Assembly (NCBI RefSeq): GCF_011290685.1
Contig: NZ_JAANYN010000005.1
Span: 434,001-498,000, forward strand
DNA length: 64,000 bases
Source: Cyclobacterium plantarum
GTDB lineage: Bacteria; Bacteroidota; Bacteroidia; Cytophagales; Cyclobacteriaceae
Direction: 5' to 3'
The translations under genes and the position numbers were made by a program. Of the stretch, positions 1 through 8,940 are shown piece after piece. Numbering within the stretch: the stretch's first letter is position 1; every line of letters starts with the position of its first letter. The notes below the pieces were generated by a model. The model was not told the origin of the DNA. It searched no databases and worked only from the letters and a program-made list of their open reading frames with translations.

Positions 1-41
1 AAAAAAAACGAAAAGTTTTGTGACTGAATGGTGACTGGATT

Positions 42-77
42 AAAAAAAAATCCCTGTAACTATTTAAATTACAGGGA
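42..77 (-). terminator. Rho-independent terminator of ssrA
   Basis: A perfect 9-bp inverted repeat (TCCCTGTAA at 51-59, TTACAGGGA at 69-77) is followed, in the minus-strand direction, by a run of nine T (plus-strand A at 42-50). It lies 17 bases past the 3' end of the tmRNA gene, which is where its transcript should end. Confidence 0.9.
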
Positions 78-93
78 GTTAAAAACGTAAAAG

Positions 94-496
94 TGGAGCT
101 GGCGGGATTCGAACCCGCGTCCAGATAGGGAAACACCGTACCGTCTACATGCTTAGTCACCGATTTGATTGTCGGCCGAAAGCTGCTGGGTGACACACCT
201 ACTTCCGGCTTAGCCACTTGTCTTAGCCCTGCTTAGTAGCCTCACAGGGAGCAGCACCGTCAAGTCGACACCCCAACTCTACCCGGACAGTGCAACGGGT
301 AGTGGGATGTGGCCGGGGAGCATCTATCGAAGCTCAACCCTTTAAGCAGTATCTATTCCCCGAAGGGTAAGATTAGGCAGCCATGGCGTAATTAGATTCG
401 CCAAGTATGGTTCGTATGAATCTTTCAAGGCCGTACATACTCCAGCCTGCATGCGAGCCCAGTCCTTACACCTACTGTCAAAACCGGTCAGCCCCA
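94..496 (-). ncRNA. ssrA: Transfer-messenger RNA (tmRNA)
   Basis: This is the trans-translation RNA that rescues stalled ribosomes and tags the unfinished protein for proteolysis. On the minus strand the 5' end is GGGGCTGACCGGTTTTGACA, and the 3' end has the T-arm GGTTCGAATCC and closes the acceptor stem with AGCTCC (GGGGCT pairs with AGCTCC, one G-U). After the discriminator A at 94 the genome reads CTT, so CCA is not encoded and must be added. The tag frame around 380-410 reads GESNYAMAA followed by TAA. Length (about 400 nt), ends and tag all fit a one-piece tmRNA. Placing the 5' end at 496 rests on acceptor pairing. Confidence 0.97.
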
Positions 497-512
497 TATG
501 ATTGGTAAAGAC

Positions 513-520
513 AAAGCTAA
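513..520 (-). promoter_or_regulatory. Candidate -7 box of the ssrA promoter
   Basis: The minus strand reads TAGCTTTG here, a match to the Bacteroidota -7 element TAnnTTTG, 17 bases upstream of the mature tmRNA 5' end. No TTG is seen at the usual -33 distance, so only the -7 half is supported. Confidence 0.5.
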
Positions 521-913
521 CACAAATTTGGTTCCAAACCTTTAAATTTTTTCTGGTTCTTTCCTTCCGCTCTACCCGTATTTTTTAACGCCAAAACCTG
601 CAAGGCGGAAGTGAATTTGTGTTAGGGTATTTTGAACCTTTTTCAATTATAAAAAACATTTTCCCTTATATTTCTCCAATTTTGGCTAAAGCCGGGGATT
701 CTCATACACCTCATATTGCCTACAGCTAAAGCAGTAGGCAATTGATCAAAAATTCCTGGCTTCCAATTACATATAACAGGAGGATTTATCGGGAAATCTC
801 TTTTGGAATTCCATTAATGTCAGGTAATTTATTGAATCAATATCCCACCCGGAAAAACGCTTACTAACCCTTTACCTCCCGCAAAAACCTTCGGCAGCAA
901 CCGGCCGGGAAAA
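521..913. other. Intergenic region without a recognised gene
   Basis: About 390 bases between ssrA and the terminator of the next minus-strand gene. No reading frame with gene-like character and no RNA gene was seen. Only AT-rich stretches and weak local repeats are present. Confidence 0.5.
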
Positions 914-946
914 CAAAAAAAGGCCATGGGATACCTCCCATGACCT
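914..946 (-). terminator. Terminator of the two-domain lipoprotein gene
   Basis: An 11-position stem with one mismatch (AGGCCATGGGA, loop TACC, TCCCATGACCT, 921-946) is followed on the minus strand by a run of T (plus-strand A at 914-921). It lies just past the stop codon at 973. Confidence 0.85.
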
Positions 947-972
947 CTTGACCAACATTTACTATTAAAAAA

Positions 973-1992
973 TTATCTTGCGAATGCACCCAGTACCAGA
1001 TAAGTGGTCAGATCTGTGGTACTGATCTCCTGAGTGGGGTCGTGTACCACCAGGAAGCCTTCATACATCCTTGTCAGTTCATTGTAAGAAATCTCCAGCT
1101 CATTTTCAGCCATCACTGTTCCTCCATTGCCTTCTATGCCGCCGGCAAATATATCTCCATTGGGCGTTTCATTATAAGGGGTACCATTAGGGGTAGTGGA
1201 TGGATCGGCGGCATCATGTGCATGCACCATATAGGTCATGCCTTCCATGGTGTTCATCAGGCTGATGGTGATTTTGGCAGTTCCGTCGATATTTTCTTCC
1301 ACCATTATCTCCGCCATCAGGTTACGGCCATGATCTCCTTCGTAAGCCAGGTCTGTATTATCCAACAGCTGCCCTTCATTAAAGTCATACATGAACGTTT
1401 CTGTCCGGAGGTTGGCTTCAGCTTCCGGTAGATCCTGCGCAAATGTTCCCAATACCAGATAGGTGGTCAAATCTACTGTACTAATGTCCTGAGTAGGATC
1501 ATGTACGACCAAAAAGCCCTCGTAGGTATCCAACAGCATGTTGTAATCCATGTCCGTTTGCATGGTTTTGCTACCCATTCCATCGCTAATTGTGATCATT
1601 TCTGCAAAGATATCTCCGTTTGGTGTTTCGTTATAAGGAGTTCCATTTGGGGTGGTAGAAGGATCTGCAGCATCGTGCGCATGGACCGGGTACTGCATAC
1701 CGTCCAGACCATTTTCCAGGCGGACGGTCACTTCGGCATTGCCGTTTTCCATTTCGGTAATTTCAAGTTGTGCCGATAGATTCCTGGGGTGGTCTCCCTC
1801 GCCATCTCCGTTGTAGGCCGTGGCTGGATTGTCTAGCAGTTGACCTTCGTTAAATCCATAATCAAAAGTTTCCATTCCGGGAGTAAATGGCATTTCCGGT
1901 TCCGGATCATCGTTACAGGAAGCAAAGATCCCTAATCCTGCGACCATTAGTCCCAGGTTTAATGTCGTTTTTAAATTCAAGTACTTTTTCAT
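973..1992 (-). CDS. Lipoprotein with two tandem near-identical domains
   Basis: Predicted exported lipoprotein of 339 residues; the function is not recognised. The ATG at 1992 is preferred over a TTG two codons upstream because it opens a normal signal peptide ending in the lipobox FASC (Cys26). The rest is an internal duplication: each half starts with an FNEGQLLDN motif, has a histidine-containing core (VHAHDAADPSTTPNG) and ends with GFLVVHDPTQ(D/E)IST and TTYLVLG. A 28-residue block is identical in both copies (coded at 1144-1227 and 1603-1686), yet the DNA differs at many silent sites, so both copies are old and both conserved. The paired His-x-His and HD motifs recall CHRD or Cu/Zn superoxide-dismutase-like folds, but this is only a resemblance. 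The gene stands alone. Confidence 0.8.
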   Translation of the reverse strand: MKKYLNLKTTLNLGLMVAGLGIFASCNDDPEPEMPFTPGMETFDYGFNEGQLLDNPATAYNGDGEGDHPRNLSAQLEITEMENGNAEVTVRLENGLDGMQYPVHAHDAADPSTTPNGTPYNETPNGDIFAEMITISDGMGSKTMQTDMDYNMLLDTYEGFLVVHDPTQDISTVDLTTYLVLGTFAQDLPEAEANLRTETFMYDFNEGQLLDNTDLAYEGDHGRNLMAEIMVEENIDGTAKITISLMNTMEGMTYMVHAHDAADPSTTPNGTPYNETPNGDIFAGGIEGNGGTVMAENELEISYNELTRMYEGFLVVHDPTQEISTTDLTTYLVLGAFAR

Positions 1993-2196
1993 GGTCAATT
2001 AAAATTTAGTCGTTTATGATATTTTCTTATTTGGCAGGATTTACGAGGTGGCTGCCGGCTTTGGATCAGTCCCGGGAAAAGTTTTCTTAAATTTTCTGTA
2101 AATTGCCCATAAGTAGGCCTGAGATAAACCTGCCGGTTTTTTTAAAAGCACTTTTCAGAACCCGGATCATTTTGAACCGCTAAAACTAAATAGTCA

Positions 2197-3615
2197 ATGT
2201 TTTATTCAGATTCCAGGACGGCTGCCCAGATTCTCTACAGAAAGCTCAGGCTGAATTGGATTTTCAGCACCTCTACCTTTCTTGGCAATTTCCTGATCGC
2301 CCTACTGGTCAGCTATTTTTTTCGGAAAATCGGTTACGATCCTCCCGTTAACTTTGTTTTCTTTATCAGCATTCTGGCCATAGGACTGTGGATTTCTGAG
2401 GCCATGCCTCCTTTTGCCGTGGGCATATTTATCATCGCAGCCTTATTGGTGGGGTTCAGCACAGATTTCTTTTTTGAAAAGACCATGTCCCCGGACCTGT
2501 ATATAAGCACCTGGACCAGCAATGTGGTCTGGCTGCTGCTGGGTGGCTTTTTCCTGGCCAAGGGCATGAGCATGGTGGAGCTGGACCGGCAGCTTTTCCG
2601 GTTTACTGTTCGCAGTTTTGGTCAGAAGCCGGAATATTTGCTTTTGGGCCTGATGATGACCACGGCCCTCGCCAGCATGATCATGTCCAATACAGCTACC
2701 ACCGCCATGATGGTGTCTTCCATCATTCCCCTGATACAGCTGATCGGTAAAAAATCCGCTTATGCCAAAGCTTTGCTGACCGCTATACCCGCTGCTGCTT
2801 CGGTGGGAGGGATTGGTACCATTATCGGAAGTACTCCCAATGCCATTGCGGTTGGGGCCTTGCAGGAAAAGGGGATCAGCATCACTTTTGTAGACTGGAT
2901 GATCGTTGGTTTTCCCAGTGGATTGTTGCTGGTCTGGCTTTTTTGGAAATTCCTATGTAAAAAACATGATTTTTCAGGGGTGGTGCTGGACCTGTCTCTT
3001 TTGCCCAAAGGGGCAGGAGAAGTGGATCCATTTAAGAAGTATGCGGTCATATTTACCCTTTCCCTCACGGTGCTGATGTGGCTGACCGAACCGCTGCATG
3101 GGATTCCCGTGGCCGCTACCTCGGCCATTCCCATAGTACTGCTCACCATGACCCAGGTGATTCATTCCGAACAGGTCAGGAGTCTTCCCTGGGATACCCT
3201 GATGCTGGTGGCGGGAGGCCTGGCCCTGGGTATAGCATTGGTAGAAGTAGGGCTTGCTGAAATTGTCATGGCCAAAATCAATAATTTACCCATGCCCATG
3301 CTTTTTATCGCCATTTTCTTCTGCCTGGTAGCTGTACTGCTCTCCAATGTCATGAGCAACACCGCTGCTGCCTCCATTTTGGTTCCGCTGAGCCTGGCCT
3401 TGCCGGGTGTGTATGGCCTTGCCGGACCGGTGATGGTAGCCATTAGTTGTTCCTGTTCCTTGTTGCTTCCCGTGTCTACGCCTGCGAACGCCATCGCTTA
3501 TGCCACCGGACTGGTAGAACAAAAAGATTTCCGTACCGGCGGTTTATTTTTTATCTTTCTGGGCCCTGCCATTGCTTTTCTAGCAGTAATGGCCTGGGTA
3601 TGGCTGATGTTTTAG
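2197..3615 (+). CDS. DASS/SLC13-family sodium:anion symporter
   Basis: Inner-membrane transporter of 472 residues in the divalent anion:Na+ symporter family (SLC13), whose members take up di- and tricarboxylates, sulfate or phosphate. The two family signature half-sites are visible: SNTATTAMM near residue 165 and SNTAAASILVP near residue 388, each an SNT motif as in VcINDY-type carriers. A late SCSLLLPVSTPANAIAY segment matches the conserved C-terminal ion-site loop. About eleven hydrophobic segments follow a short cytoplasmic N-terminus. The substrate cannot be read from sequence. The next gene begins 43 bases later on the same strand, so co-transcription with the serine hydrolase is possible. 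Confidence 0.88.
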   Translation: MFYSDSRTAAQILYRKLRLNWIFSTSTFLGNFLIALLVSYFFRKIGYDPPVNFVFFISILAIGLWISEAMPPFAVGIFIIAALLVGFSTDFFFEKTMSPDLYISTWTSNVVWLLLGGFFLAKGMSMVELDRQLFRFTVRSFGQKPEYLLLGLMMTTALASMIMSNTATTAMMVSSIIPLIQLIGKKSAYAKALLTAIPAAASVGGIGTIIGSTPNAIAVGALQEKGISITFVDWMIVGFPSGLLLVWLFWKFLCKKHDFSGVVLDLSLLPKGAGEVDPFKKYAVIFTLSLTVLMWLTEPLHGIPVAATSAIPIVLLTMTQVIHSEQVRSLPWDTLMLVAGGLALGIALVEVGLAEIVMAKINNLPMPMLFIAIFFCLVAVLLSNVMSNTAAASILVPLSLALPGVYGLAGPVMVAISCSCSLLLPVSTPANAIAYATGLVEQKDFRTGGLFFIFLGPAIAFLAVMAWVWLMF

Positions 3616-3658
3616 GTTTGGGCCATGATGTAAAGAACAACCACTAAATAATCCTTCG

Positions 3659-4561
3659 ATGAAAAAATTGATTTTGATTTTACCCGTATTGTTTTTTTTC
3701 GGTTGTGGAGAGCAGCAAAAGAATGCTTCCACAGAAGATTTGAAAGTAGCCATTCAGGCCTTGATTGAGGACACTGAAGGCGATTTCGGCATTGCCTTTA
3801 AATTGCTGGACGATTCGGGAAGTCATTTGCTGATCAATGAAAAAGAGGTGTTTCATGCTGCCAGTACCATGAAAACACCGGTAATGATAGAAATTTTCAA
3901 GCAGGCGGGTTCCGGTAAGTTCTCCCTGGATGATTCGATTTTGATCGTCAATGAATTCAGGAGTATTGTAGATGGCAGCCCATATAGCATGGACCTGGGG
4001 GTAGATAGCCAGGAGGGACTTTACGAGCGTATCGGGGAAAAGGCCACGGTATATGAACTGATGTACCAAATGATCATCAAAAGCAGTAACCTGGCCACCA
4101 ATATCCTGATCGAAGAGGTAGGAGCGGAAAATGTCACCCAAACCATGAGGGATTTGGGTGCAGCAGATATCGAAGTGCTACGGGGGGTAGAAGACCTGAA
4201 AGCTTTTGATGCCGGGCTCAGCAATACCACCACGGCCCTGGATATGATGCTGATTATGGAAGCCATTGCTTCCGGGGAAGCCGTAGGACAGGAGGAGAGC
4301 CGTCAGATGATGGATATCCTGTATGATCAGTATTATAAAGACCTGATCCCAAAGTTACTACCGAAAGAGGTGAAGATAGCCCATAAGACGGGTTCCATTA
4401 CCGGCGTGCAACACGATGCAGCCATTTTAACCCTACCTGATGGCAAGCAATATGTCCTGGTCATTTTGACCAAAAACCTGACCGATGTGGAGGCAGGGAA
4501 AGAGGCCATTGCGGAAATCAGTAAAATGATTTATGATTTTGTGAATGGGAATTATTCCTGA
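3659..4561 (+). CDS. Class A beta-lactamase-fold serine hydrolase, lipoprotein
   Basis: Exported serine hydrolase of 300 residues (beta-lactamase2-type domain). The signal peptide ends at lipobox FFGC (Cys16), so it should be anchored to a membrane facing the periplasm. The catalytic S-x-x-K is STMK (Ser69 to Lys72), the SDN loop is present as SSN with the family's later Asn (SSNLATN), and KTG is intact (HKTGS). In the omega loop the segment LRGVEDLKAFDAG lines up so that the positions of Glu166 and Asn170 hold Val and Lys. True class A deacylation chemistry therefore looks impaired, which favours a PBP-like or esterase-like enzyme over a resistance enzyme. Its TGA stop overlaps the next ATG by one base, so it is translationally coupled to the symporter downstream. 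Confidence 0.85.
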   Translation: MKKLILILPVLFFFGCGEQQKNASTEDLKVAIQALIEDTEGDFGIAFKLLDDSGSHLLINEKEVFHAASTMKTPVMIEIFKQAGSGKFSLDDSILIVNEFRSIVDGSPYSMDLGVDSQEGLYERIGEKATVYELMYQMIIKSSNLATNILIEEVGAENVTQTMRDLGAADIEVLRGVEDLKAFDAGLSNTTTALDMMLIMEAIASGEAVGQEESRQMMDILYDQYYKDLIPKLLPKEVKIAHKTGSITGVQHDAAILTLPDGKQYVLVILTKNLTDVEAGKEAIAEISKMIYDFVNGNYS

Positions 4562-5544
4562 TGATGGTATCCATAAAAAAACGCCTGGCCAAAGCCGGTA
4601 TCAATTCTTTTTTCTTTTTACTGCTGCTGACTATTCTCCTGGCCTATCTTTTTCCGGAATGGGGGGAGACAAGTGCCAGTGGCCTGAACCTGGATGTGCT
4701 GACTTATTATGGAGTATCCCTGATTTTCTTTTTTTATGGGGTTAAGATCAGTCCTGCCACCCTCAAAACCGGGCTTTCCAACTGGAAGCTGCACCTGGTC
4801 ATTCAAAGCACTACCTTTCTGGTATTTCCACTGATCATTTTGGTTTTGTATGCGGCATTTGGTAATCAGCAGAACCTTTTCTGGGTAGGGACATTCTACC
4901 TGGCTGCCCTTCCTTCCACGGTTTCTTCCTCCGTGGTCATGGTGTCCATTGCAGGAGGCAACCTTCCGGCGGCCATTTTCAACGCCAGTATTTCCAGTAT
5001 CATTGGAATCCTGATTACGCCCCTATGGATGGGTTTGCTTTTGAGCAGCAGCCAGGGGGACTTTGAGTTACTGAGCACGGTATGGAAGCTGGTACAGCAA
5101 ATATTCATCCCGGTGCTGATAGGGTTTATGCTGCACCGCTGGTTGGGTAGTTGGGTGCAGCGGTACAGCAAGGTACTGAAAGGCTTCGATCAAACGGTCA
5201 TTTTGCTGATTGTGTTCTCCGCATTTTCTCAATCCTTTGGTGGGAACATGTTTGCGGGACAAAATATTCTGGGCCTGGGATTTTTGATGTTGTTGTTGTT
5301 TTTGTTGATGCTGGCGGTGATGTATGGTCTGGGCAGGTGGCTTGGCTTCAACAGGGAGGATGGCATCACGGTATTGTTTTGCGGATCGAAAAAATCCCTG
5401 GTACAAGGTGCGGTAATGGGTAAAATTCTTTTTCCGGACCCAATTATTTTTGGAGTGGTGTTGTTGCCCTTAATGCTTTACCATACCCTTCAGCTGATCC
5501 TTGGCTCCGCGTTGGCGGAAAAATTGGCAGCAAGGGCTAAATAA
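4561..5544 (+). CDS. Bile acid:sodium symporter (SBF-like) family protein
   Basis: Inner-membrane protein of 327 residues with about ten hydrophobic segments, matching the SBF-like branch of the BASS family (bacterial YfeH-type proteins). Typical features are GVKISPATLKTGL after the second helix, LPSTVSSSVVMVSIAGGN in the middle and CGSKKSLVQGAVMG near the C-terminus. The substrate is unknown: animal homologues carry bile acids and plant ones carry pyruvate and other organic acids. The ATG overlaps the stop of the serine hydrolase gene by one base (TGATG), and a second ATG follows directly. The 3' end overlaps the end of the convergent queuosine transporter gene by 8 bases. Confidence 0.87.
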   Translation: MMVSIKKRLAKAGINSFFFLLLLTILLAYLFPEWGETSASGLNLDVLTYYGVSLIFFFYGVKISPATLKTGLSNWKLHLVIQSTTFLVFPLIILVLYAAFGNQQNLFWVGTFYLAALPSTVSSSVVMVSIAGGNLPAAIFNASISSIIGILITPLWMGLLLSSSQGDFELLSTVWKLVQQIFIPVLIGFMLHRWLGSWVQRYSKVLKGFDQTVILLIVFSAFSQSFGGNMFAGQNILGLGFLMLLLFLLMLAVMYGLGRWLGFNREDGITVLFCGSKKSLVQGAVMGKILFPDPIIFGVVLLPLMLYHTLQLILGSALAEKLAARAK

Positions 5545-6343
5545 AGGAGCTGTCCCCGGAGGCTTCTTCGGTCATTTTTTTTGCAGTCTCCTTACCCAGA
5601 TACCGGTCTATAAGTCCATGCCCCAGGTAAAGCAAAGGGGTAAGCAGTATGGCTACTGAAAATTTGTATATATAGTTAATGATCCCCACGGCAATGATCT
5701 GTTCTATGGACCAATTCCCGAACACATAGAAAGCAATGCCCAACACCACAAAGGAGTCGATAAACTGGGATACCAGGGTAGAACCTGTGGCCCGCAACCA
5801 GATCATTTTCGAGCCGGTTATTTTCCTGAGTTTCTGGAATACAAATACATCCAGGAGCTGTCCCAGCAGGAAGGCTACCAAAGAGCCAATGATGATACCC
5901 AGCCCTTGTCTGAAAATGGTATTGAAGGCATAATTGATATTGAAGGGAGTTCCCGAGGGGTCGCTTGCATTCACTTCCAGCCAAAAGGGGGCAGGCGGCA
6001 ATTGGGTGACCAGGGAAATGACAATAAAAGCATAGGCGATCAGTCCTGCGGTGATAAAACTGATTTTTCTTACCCCTTTTTTGCCATAATACTCATTGAT
6101 AATATCTGTGGTAAGGAATACCACCGGCCAAATAACCGCACCGGCTGTTAAATTAAAATCCAGTACATAATCCCCGAAAAATGTCCAGTTTGCGGCACTT
6201 AAGCCCAGTGTTTCCTCACCGGAGAAAATTTTTACGCCTATGATCTCTGCAAGGATGGCGTTGGTAAGAAATATCCCTCCCAATATGATGAACAAATTGG
6301 TTTTTTTCGATTGGTAAACCTTATCGTAATTCTCCGTGCTCAT
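5537..6343 (-). CDS. Queuosine precursor transporter (YhhQ/VUT family)
   Basis: Inner-membrane protein of 268 residues of the VUT/YhhQ family, whose members import the deazaguanine precursors of the tRNA base queuosine. Six to seven hydrophobic segments are seen. Family landmarks include NAILAEIIGVKIF in the first helix, VVFLTTDIINEYYGKKG around residues 75-90 and the late block QFIDSFVVLGIAF. Its ATG overlaps the stop of the RNase Z gene by 4 bases (ATGA), so it is the last gene of the STAS-rnz-yhhQ operon. The link to tRNA biology (tRNA 3' processing next door) is suggestive. Confidence 0.9.
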   Translation of the reverse strand: MSTENYDKVYQSKKTNLFIILGGIFLTNAILAEIIGVKIFSGEETLGLSAANWTFFGDYVLDFNLTAGAVIWPVVFLTTDIINEYYGKKGVRKISFITAGLIAYAFIVISLVTQLPPAPFWLEVNASDPSGTPFNINYAFNTIFRQGLGIIIGSLVAFLLGQLLDVFVFQKLRKITGSKMIWLRATGSTLVSQFIDSFVVLGIAFYVFGNWSIEQIIAVGIINYIYKFSVAILLTPLLYLGHGLIDRYLGKETAKKMTEEASGDSSFI

Positions 6344-7254
6344 CTGATGCTGTAAGTGGTGCCCTCTTCGCTTAAAAAACTGTTCGGAAATGTTTCCCTT
6401 GCTTCCTCCAGTAGTGGGGTCAGGTCTGCGTACCTTACAGAATAATGTCCCAGCAGCAGGTTTTTAGCCTTTGCCGCCAGTGCGATGGATGCTGCTTCTT
6501 TTGTGGTACTGTGCCTGGTCAATTTTGCCCGGTCTTTTTCTGCTTCCATAAAGGTGGACTCATGGTAGAGGATATCCATCTCCCTGATGTATTGGGGTAG
6601 TTGAGGATCATAAACGGTATCCGAGCAAAAAGCATATTTGCGGGGAGCCTTGATTTCGCAATAGTCCTTTGCGGGATACAAAACCTTACCGGTCATGTCC
6701 CGCACATCCTGCCCCTTAAGGAGGGTGCGTATGGCTTCTATGCCAGGTTTGTTTTTGACCACCAATGCCTTGTTGAGTTTTACCCTGCCTGTTTTTTCTT
6801 CGAAACTAAAACCTGTGCAAGGTATGCGGTGTTTTAATGGGAAACTCCATACCTCCAAATCCCCCAATTCCAGTAATTTGGTTTTTTGTGAATGGGTGGT
6901 GGGGTGGAAAATCAGCGGAAATTTCAAAATGGTACCTGAATATTTTAACTGTACCGTGATGATTTCATCCAGTCCGGAAGGTCCGAAGATGTGGAGGGGC
7001 TCTTTCCGGTTGTTCAGGTGGTAGGTAGCGATCAGTCCCATCAGCCCCAGATAATGGTCTCCGTGCAGGTGGGATATAAATATGTGGTTGATTTTGAAAT
7101 ACTTGACTTTGAATTTCCTCAACTGGTGCTGGGTGGATTCTCCGCAATCCAACAAAAATGTATGCGCTCCCCAGATAACCACCTGGGAAGTTTGGTTTCG
7201 GCCATGGGCAGGAGCTGCAGAGTTGGAACCCAGAATGGTGATATTGAAATCCAA
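6340..7254 (-). CDS. rnz: Ribonuclease Z
   Basis: Metallo-beta-lactamase-fold endonuclease of 304 residues that cuts the 3' trailer from tRNA precursors, as needed where CCA is not encoded. The zinc motif HLHGDH is at residues 62-67. Further ligands are in CSDTVYDP (Asp) and LTRHSTTKEA (His), and LLGHYSVRY near the end carries the last His. Length is usual for the short RNase Z form. The start is TTG at 7254; no in-frame ATG or GTG lies between the upstream STAS stop and the conserved beginning DFNITILGSNSAAP. Twelve bases separate it from the STAS gene. Confidence 0.95.
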   Translation of the reverse strand: MDFNITILGSNSAAPAHGRNQTSQVVIWGAHTFLLDCGESTQHQLRKFKVKYFKINHIFISHLHGDHYLGLMGLIATYHLNNRKEPLHIFGPSGLDEIITVQLKYSGTILKFPLIFHPTTHSQKTKLLELGDLEVWSFPLKHRIPCTGFSFEEKTGRVKLNKALVVKNKPGIEAIRTLLKGQDVRDMTGKVLYPAKDYCEIKAPRKYAFCSDTVYDPQLPQYIREMDILYHESTFMEAEKDRAKLTRHSTTKEAASIALAAKAKNLLLGHYSVRYADLTPLLEEARETFPNSFLSEEGTTYSIR

Positions 7255-7266
7255 GTAGCTTAACGT

Positions 7267-7647
7267 TTACTCTTCCTCATCTTTTTCTGCACCCTGCTCG
7301 ATCTCATGGATAAATACCGCTTCAGCAGCAGCTTCATTGTCATCTACCAACTTAAACACCTTATCCAGCATGGATATTTTCATCAATTTCAATACATGCT
7401 CCTGAAGTGAAGACAATATAAAAACCCCTCCTTCTTCTCCAAAAGCCCTGTTGCCCACCAAAAGCGCACTGAGCCCGCTTGAATCGGCATACTTCACACT
7501 TGCCATATCCAAAATCAGGTTTTTATATCCTTCCGCATGAACCGTTAGCAATTCCGATTTTAACTGAGGGGATAGGGTGGAGTCCAGTTTTTCTTCCATC
7601 AGGGTGAAAAGTACAAATTGTTCTTTTTTATCTACAGCGTATTTCAT
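7267..7647 (-). CDS. STAS-domain anti-sigma factor antagonist
   Basis: Cytoplasmic protein of 126 residues made of one STAS domain with an acidic tail. The phosphorylation-site motif DSSGL is at residues 55-59 (Ser57 matches the regulated serine of SpoIIAA-like proteins), preceded by a beta strand NLILDMASVKYA. Such proteins bind or release an anti-sigma factor or partner-switching kinase depending on serine phosphorylation. No kinase or phosphatase partner is in the window. It is the first gene of an operon with rnz and the queuosine transporter. The 237 bases upstream to purC hold its promoter region, in which no clear box was seen. Confidence 0.88.
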   Translation of the reverse strand: MKYAVDKKEQFVLFTLMEEKLDSTLSPQLKSELLTVHAEGYKNLILDMASVKYADSSGLSALLVGNRAFGEEGGVFILSSLQEHVLKLMKISMLDKVFKLVDDNEAAAEAVFIHEIEQGAEKDEEE

Positions 7648-7884
7648 ATGATTATAATTGTTTCTTTATGGTTGCATGCCTGTCCCGATACCAAATCGGA
7701 GGAAACTTTGATGATTAAAATAACCATTGCCCTGTGTGTTTAATGATGATTCTAATCAGGTCGGTTTCATTTCAAAATGAATTCACCAGTCTTTAAATAC
7801 ATTTAGAAAACAGTAGCTTCCTGATCATTCAAATTTGTTTTAAAATTAGCTTAAAATATTTTGGTGCCAAAATGATCGGTTCAT

Positions 7885-8820
7885 TTAAATATTTTCCAGA
7901 ATGGCCTTTTGTATCCTGGATGCAATATCGGAACCATTTGCAGGAACAAAAGTTTTGCCGGTAATGTGTTCATAAAGCTCAATGTACCTATTGGAAATGT
8001 TTTCGATGATTTCGGGGCTCATTTCGGGGATAGATTGGCCTTCCTTTCCCTGAAACCCATTTTCAATCAGCCATTGACGGACAAATTCTTTGGAGAGTTG
8101 TTTTTGGGGTAATCCCTGTTCCTGTCTTTGGGCATATCCCTCCTTATAGAAATAGCGCGAAGAGTCCGGTGTATGGATTTCATCAATCAACAGGATTTCA
8201 TCTCCATATTTGCCAAATTCATACTTGGTATCTACCAAAATCAAACCTTTGTCCCTGGCCATTTCGGATCCCCGTTCAAACAAAGCCCGGGTATATTTTT
8301 CCAATTGCGCATAATCAGATTCATCCACTATTCCCTGAGCCAAAATAGCTTCCCTGGAAATATCTTCATCATGGCCTTGATCCGCTTTGGTGGTAGGGGT
8401 GATGATGGGTTCCGGAAGGGGGTCATTTTCCTTCAGGCCTTCCGGAAGGGATATGCCACAAAGGCTTCTTTTTCCTTCCCGGTATTCCCGCCAGGCATGT
8501 CCGGCCAAATAACCCCTGATTACCATTTCCACTTTGAAAGGCACACATTTTTTTCCTATGGTGACGTTGGGATCAGGGCAAACGGTAACCCAATTGGGGA
8601 CGATGGAAGCAGTGGAAGAAAGAAAATGGTAGGCGATTTGATTTAAAACCTGCCCTTTATAAGGAATGGGTTTTGGCAGGACCACATCAAAAGCAGAAAT
8701 CCTGTCCGTGGCCACCACTGCAATGGTTCGCTCGAAAATATAGACATCTCTTACCTTTCCCCGGTAAAAATCAACCTGACCTGGAAATTGATATTGTGTG
8801 TTTTTTATGCCTTTGCTCAT
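7885..8820 (-). CDS. purC: SAICAR synthetase
   Basis: Phosphoribosylaminoimidazole-succinocarboxamide synthase of 311 residues, which joins aspartate to CAIR with ATP in de novo purine synthesis. Seen: the N-terminal ATP-binding strand [22 protein letters not shown], the CAIR/aspartate region [16 protein letters not shown] and [11 protein letters not shown], and late [12 protein letters not shown]. Length matches the longer PurC form (about 300 residues) common in Bacteroidota rather than the 240-residue E. coli type. It stands as a single gene; a candidate -7 box lies about 20 bases upstream of the ATG. Confidence 0.96.
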   Translation of the reverse strand: MSKGIKNTQYQFPGQVDFYRGKVRDVYIFERTIAVVATDRISAFDVVLPKPIPYKGQVLNQIAYHFLSSTASIVPNWVTVCPDPNVTIGKKCVPFKVEMVIRGYLAGHAWREYREGKRSLCGISLPEGLKENDPLPEPIITPTTKADQGHDEDISREAILAQGIVDESDYAQLEKYTRALFERGSEMARDKGLILVDTKYEFGKYGDEILLIDEIHTPDSSRYFYKEGYAQRQEQGLPQKQLSKEFVRQWLIENGFQGKEGQSIPEMSPEIIENISNRYIELYEHITGKTFVPANGSDIASRIQKAILENI

Positions 8821-8840
8821 GGGATTTTTGATTTAAGATG

Positions 8841-8848
8841 CAAAAATA
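8841..8848 (-). promoter_or_regulatory. Candidate -7 box of the purC promoter
   Basis: The minus strand reads TATTTTTG, a full match to TAnnTTTG, 20 bases upstream of the purC ATG. That would give a leader of only about a dozen bases. No TTG at the ideal -33 distance was found. Confidence 0.45.
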
Positions 8849-8940
8849 AGAAATAATCCCCACCAACTGTAAAATTTTCAAAATCCCTTATTCTATTAAC
8901 CTGAGTTCGAATTAAGATCGTCAATAAAAACCAATTAAAT

